Shown here in pieces: positions 62,006-64,000 of a DNA stretch of 64,000 bases. The DNA lies in the NCBI GenBank assembly GCA_016708105.1, contig JADJGJ010000005.1, positions 1-64,000 of the forward strand, read 5' to 3'. The notes below the pieces were generated by a model. It had not been told where the DNA came from and made no database searches. It saw only the letters and a list, made by a program, of their open reading frames with translations. The first letter of the stretch is position 1. Every line of letters starts with the position of its first letter. The stretch is from Crocinitomicaceae bacterium (lineage in GTDB: Bacteria; Bacteroidota; Bacteroidia; Flavobacteriales_D; Crocinitomicaceae). The translations under genes were made by a program, and so were the position numbers.

Positions 62006-63196
62006 ATGTACGGAAAACTTCAAAAGCAATTACAAGATGAACTGGCTGCAATAAAAGAGGCAGGATTATATAAAAACGAACGCATCATAATCACCCCGCA
62101 AGGTGCGCAGGTTAAGGTAAGTACCGGTGAAGAGGTGATCATCATGTGTGCAAACAATTATCTTGGTTTATCATCACATCCAACGGTAATTGAAGGAGCA
62201 AAAAAAGCGTTAGAGACGCATGGATATGGTATGTCATCGGTTCGTTTTATTTGTGGAACACAGGACAATCATAAAGTGCTTGAGAAAAAAATATCTGATT
62301 TTCTGGGCATGGAAGACACCATACTTTACGCTGCAGCCTTTGATGCGAACGGCGGAGTTTTTGAACCCTTGTTCAATGAAGAAGATGCCATTATTTCTGA
62401 TGAGTTGAATCACGCATCAATTATTGATGGAGTGCGTTTGTGTAAAGCGCAACGCTATCGTTACAAAAATTCTGACATGGCTGAATTGGAAGCGCATTTG
62501 AAAGACGCACAAAAATGCCGCAATCGTATTATTGTGACTGACGGAGTTTTCTCGATGGATGGTTATGTTGCAAAACTGAATGAAATTTGTAATCTCGCTG
62601 AAAAATATGATGCACTCGTCATGGTGGACGACAGCCATGCAACCGGCTTTATTGGAAAAACCGGCAGGGGCACACATGAATATCACAACGTGATGGGGCG
62701 GGTTGATATTATCACTTCAACACTTGGTAAAGCCTTAGGCGGTGCCATGGGTGGTTTTACTTCGGGCAAAAAAGAAATCATTGATATGCTGCGTCAACGT
62801 TCACGCCCGTATTTATTTTCTAATTCGCTTTCACCGGTAATTGTTGGTGCTTCTATCGCAGTGTTTGATATGTTAAGTGCGACCACTGAATTGCGTGATA
62901 AATTGGAAGCAAATATCAAACACTTTAAAGCAGGAATTAAAAAAGCCGGTCTTGAAATTCGCGAAGGTGATTCGGCCATTGTGCCTGTAATGTTATATGA
63001 TGCCAAGGTAGCGCAAGAATTTGCGAACAGATTATTGAAAGAAGGAATTTATGCTATAGGATTTTTCTACCCGGTGGTGCCAAAAGGACTTGCCCGCATT
63101 CGGGTACAAATTTCTGCCGCACATTCTTTTGATCAACTTGATCGCGCGGTGGCTGCTTTTGAAAAGATTGGCAAAGAGTTGGGAGTGGTGAAGTAA
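62006..63196 (+). CDS. kbl: Glycine C-acetyltransferase (2-amino-3-ketobutyrate CoA ligase)
   Basis: 396 residues, alpha-oxoamine synthase family, PLP-dependent. Interconverts 2-amino-3-oxobutanoate plus CoA and glycine plus acetyl-CoA, the second step of threonine breakdown. Conserved stretches are CANNYLGLSSHP, GYGMSSVRFICGTQ, DELNHASIIDG, MVDDSHATGFIG and the PLP-lysine motif STLGKALGGAMGGF. The length is that of Kbl, and GYGMSSVRFICG distinguishes it from BioF or HemA. No tdh gene (threonine dehydrogenase) is adjacent. The start follows the promoter box. Confidence 0.95.
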   Translation: MYGKLQKQLQDELAAIKEAGLYKNERIIITPQGAQVKVSTGEEVIIMCANNYLGLSSHPTVIEGAKKALETHGYGMSSVRFICGTQDNHKVLEKKISDFLGMEDTILYAAAFDANGGVFEPLFNEEDAIISDELNHASIIDGVRLCKAQRYRYKNSDMAELEAHLKDAQKCRNRIIVTDGVFSMDGYVAKLNEICNLAEKYDALVMVDDSHATGFIGKTGRGTHEYHNVMGRVDIITSTLGKALGGAMGGFTSGKKEIIDMLRQRSRPYLFSNSLSPVIVGASIAVFDMLSATTELRDKLEANIKHFKAGIKKAGLEIREGDSAIVPVMLYDAKVAQEFANRLLKEGIYAIGFFYPVVPKGLARIRVQISAAHSFDQLDRAVAAFEKIGKELGVVK

Positions 63197-63209
63197 TCAT
63201 GGTCGTTTT

Positions 63210-63755
63210 ATGAAAGGAATTATTTTTTTCTCGTTCACACTTGCGTTGTGTGGAAATATTTTTTCGCAGATAGAATTTATAGAATGTAACTATCGTGTAT
63301 TGGCTAAACCCGTTAGTGACCTTTCTGACTCTTCCATGATTGTTGGGAATTTTGATCCTGATAGTAATTTGGATACCATCATTGCTGTGAAAAATAAATC
63401 TGGACAAACAGGTTTTATGATTTACACACATGAGAAATCAACAGTTGTTGCAGCGGGTTCCTTCACGGAAGTTGGAGTTAAATACGGAAAAAAAATAATT
63501 GATCCTACAGATATTCAAAGCATTCATTTTGACAGTTGGGAATTTGTCTCCAAGTTATCCATTATGGAGGATAAACACAAAAAGGGTACACCCGTGCTGG
63601 CAGTTGATGCGGTGCGCGATCATTTCAAGAAGTTGAAAATAACTCCTGATTCTGATGTGCTGGTGTTGACCTGGGCGTATGAAAATTTATTTTGCTTTTT
63701 TTATATCAATGGAATTTTGTTTATGGCAGAGATTTACAATCCGGTGATGGAATAA
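63210..63755 (+). CDS. Small secreted protein of unknown function
   Basis: 181 residues with a signal peptide (MKGIIFFSFTLALCGNIFSQ). The mature part is mixed alpha/beta with GNFDPDSNLDTIIAVKNKSGQ and an Asp-rich loop reminiscent of FG-GAP calcium loops, but too short to name. It starts 13 nt after kbl and its stop is directly followed by the next ATG, so it is probably in one operon with both. Confidence 0.7.
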   Translation: MKGIIFFSFTLALCGNIFSQIEFIECNYRVLAKPVSDLSDSSMIVGNFDPDSNLDTIIAVKNKSGQTGFMIYTHEKSTVVAAGSFTEVGVKYGKKIIDPTDIQSIHFDSWEFVSKLSIMEDKHKKGTPVLAVDAVRDHFKKLKITPDSDVLVLTWAYENLFCFFYINGILFMAEIYNPVME

Positions 63756-64000
63756 ATGATGAAAACTCTTGCTAATAAATTAGCCCGTCTCATTCGACTA
63801 ATAAGGGTATTATTAATGAGATATGCCATGCGCATAACGCGCAAATTGGTTTTACCCGGTTTTGAAGGATTGTCTTTGTGGGAGGTGCTTTTTTTCTTTG
63901 TGTGGTCATTAAAAAAAGGATTGATCACTCAGCGTGCAGCAGCACTTTCATACAATTTCTTTCTTGCCATGGTGCCCTTCGGCTTGTTGCTTGTGGTGCT
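63756..64000 (+). CDS. YihY/BrkB family membrane protein (5' part)
   Basis: The reading frame runs off the right edge; 81 codons are visible. After a basic N-terminus (RLIRLIRVLLMRYAMRITRK) comes LSLWEVLFFFVWSLKKG and then RAAALSYNFFLAMVPF, the signature of the YihY/BrkB family, multi-pass inner-membrane proteins of unknown transport function. The ATG at 63756 touches the stop of the preceding gene (TAAATG), with a second ATG at 63759. Truncated by the window, not by mutation. Confidence 0.88.
   Translation, partial: MMKTLANKLARLIRLIRVLLMRYAMRITRKLVLPGFEGLSLWEVLFFFVWSLKKGLITQRAAALSYNFFLAMVPFGLLLVV

Overview
The window comes from a member of the Bacteroidota, most likely a flavobacterium-like lineage (Flavobacteriales; the family is a guess). 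Four things point there. Several genes are preceded by the Bacteroidota -7 promoter box TAnnTTTG rather than a clear Shine-Dalgarno sequence. Several secreted proteins end in type IX secretion (T9SS) sorting domains, of both type A and type B. Family-level markers are present: an HU-CCDC81/SPOR protein, a LETM1-related protein, YwqK/MORN repeat proteins and an HflX with a charged insertion. The DNA is AT-rich. No rRNA, CRISPR array, prophage or intact insertion sequence was seen.

Layout. 1-9.5 kb: the 3' end of a T9SS cargo gene, a MntA/HepT toxin-antitoxin pair, an LVIVD-repeat lipoprotein with a promoter and a candidate double operator, YicC, a rhomboid protease, an AAA/DUF4143 ATPase and an OmpA-domain protein. 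9.5-19 kb: a large GH18/CUB/PKD T9SS protein, an LD-carboxypeptidase, a giant histidine kinase overlapping uridine kinase, and a thiamine-binding protein. 19-27.9 kb: a RelE/ParE-like toxin-antitoxin pair in a gap-rich stretch, DUF4256 plus an unknown partner, a MORN-repeat protein, a LysE exporter, exonuclease III, an outer-membrane protein, HflX and a haem-protein-like membrane protein. 28-45 kb, all on the + strand: three amidohydrolase modules in two adjacent genes (two modules lack metal ligands), a small secreted protein, then an 11.8-kb giant adhesin locus made of CUB, glycine-rich, PKD-like, HYR-like and PKD domains with a T9SS type B signal. Three small indels break it into four open frames. 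45-52 kb: HU-CCDC81/SPOR protein, a C1-type cysteine peptidase, secreted proteins, a lipoprotein, and a lysine/alanine-rich histone-H1-like gene with two one-base deletions. 52-64 kb: a beta-propeller T9SS protein, AlkD-like repair protein, LETM1-related protein, a HAD phosphatase, tRNA-Ala(GGC), the hemJ-nadD-gmk operon, a sugar transferase translationally coupled to an archaeal-type (type II) GAPDH homologue, kbl, and the start of a YihY/BrkB gene.

The window is mainly cell-envelope and surface biology (secretion-tagged adhesins and enzymes, outer-membrane barrels, lipoproteins) interspersed with housekeeping genes. The points most worth a second look are the giant adhesin with its 963-bp higher-order repeat, the sugar transferase/archaeal-type GAPDH pair, the paired operator before the LVIVD lipoprotein, the dispersed GC-rich palindromes, a dif-like palindrome near 52.2 kb, and promoters that abut start codons and imply leaderless or nearly leaderless mRNAs. 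All calls were made by reading the sequence; no database search was run.
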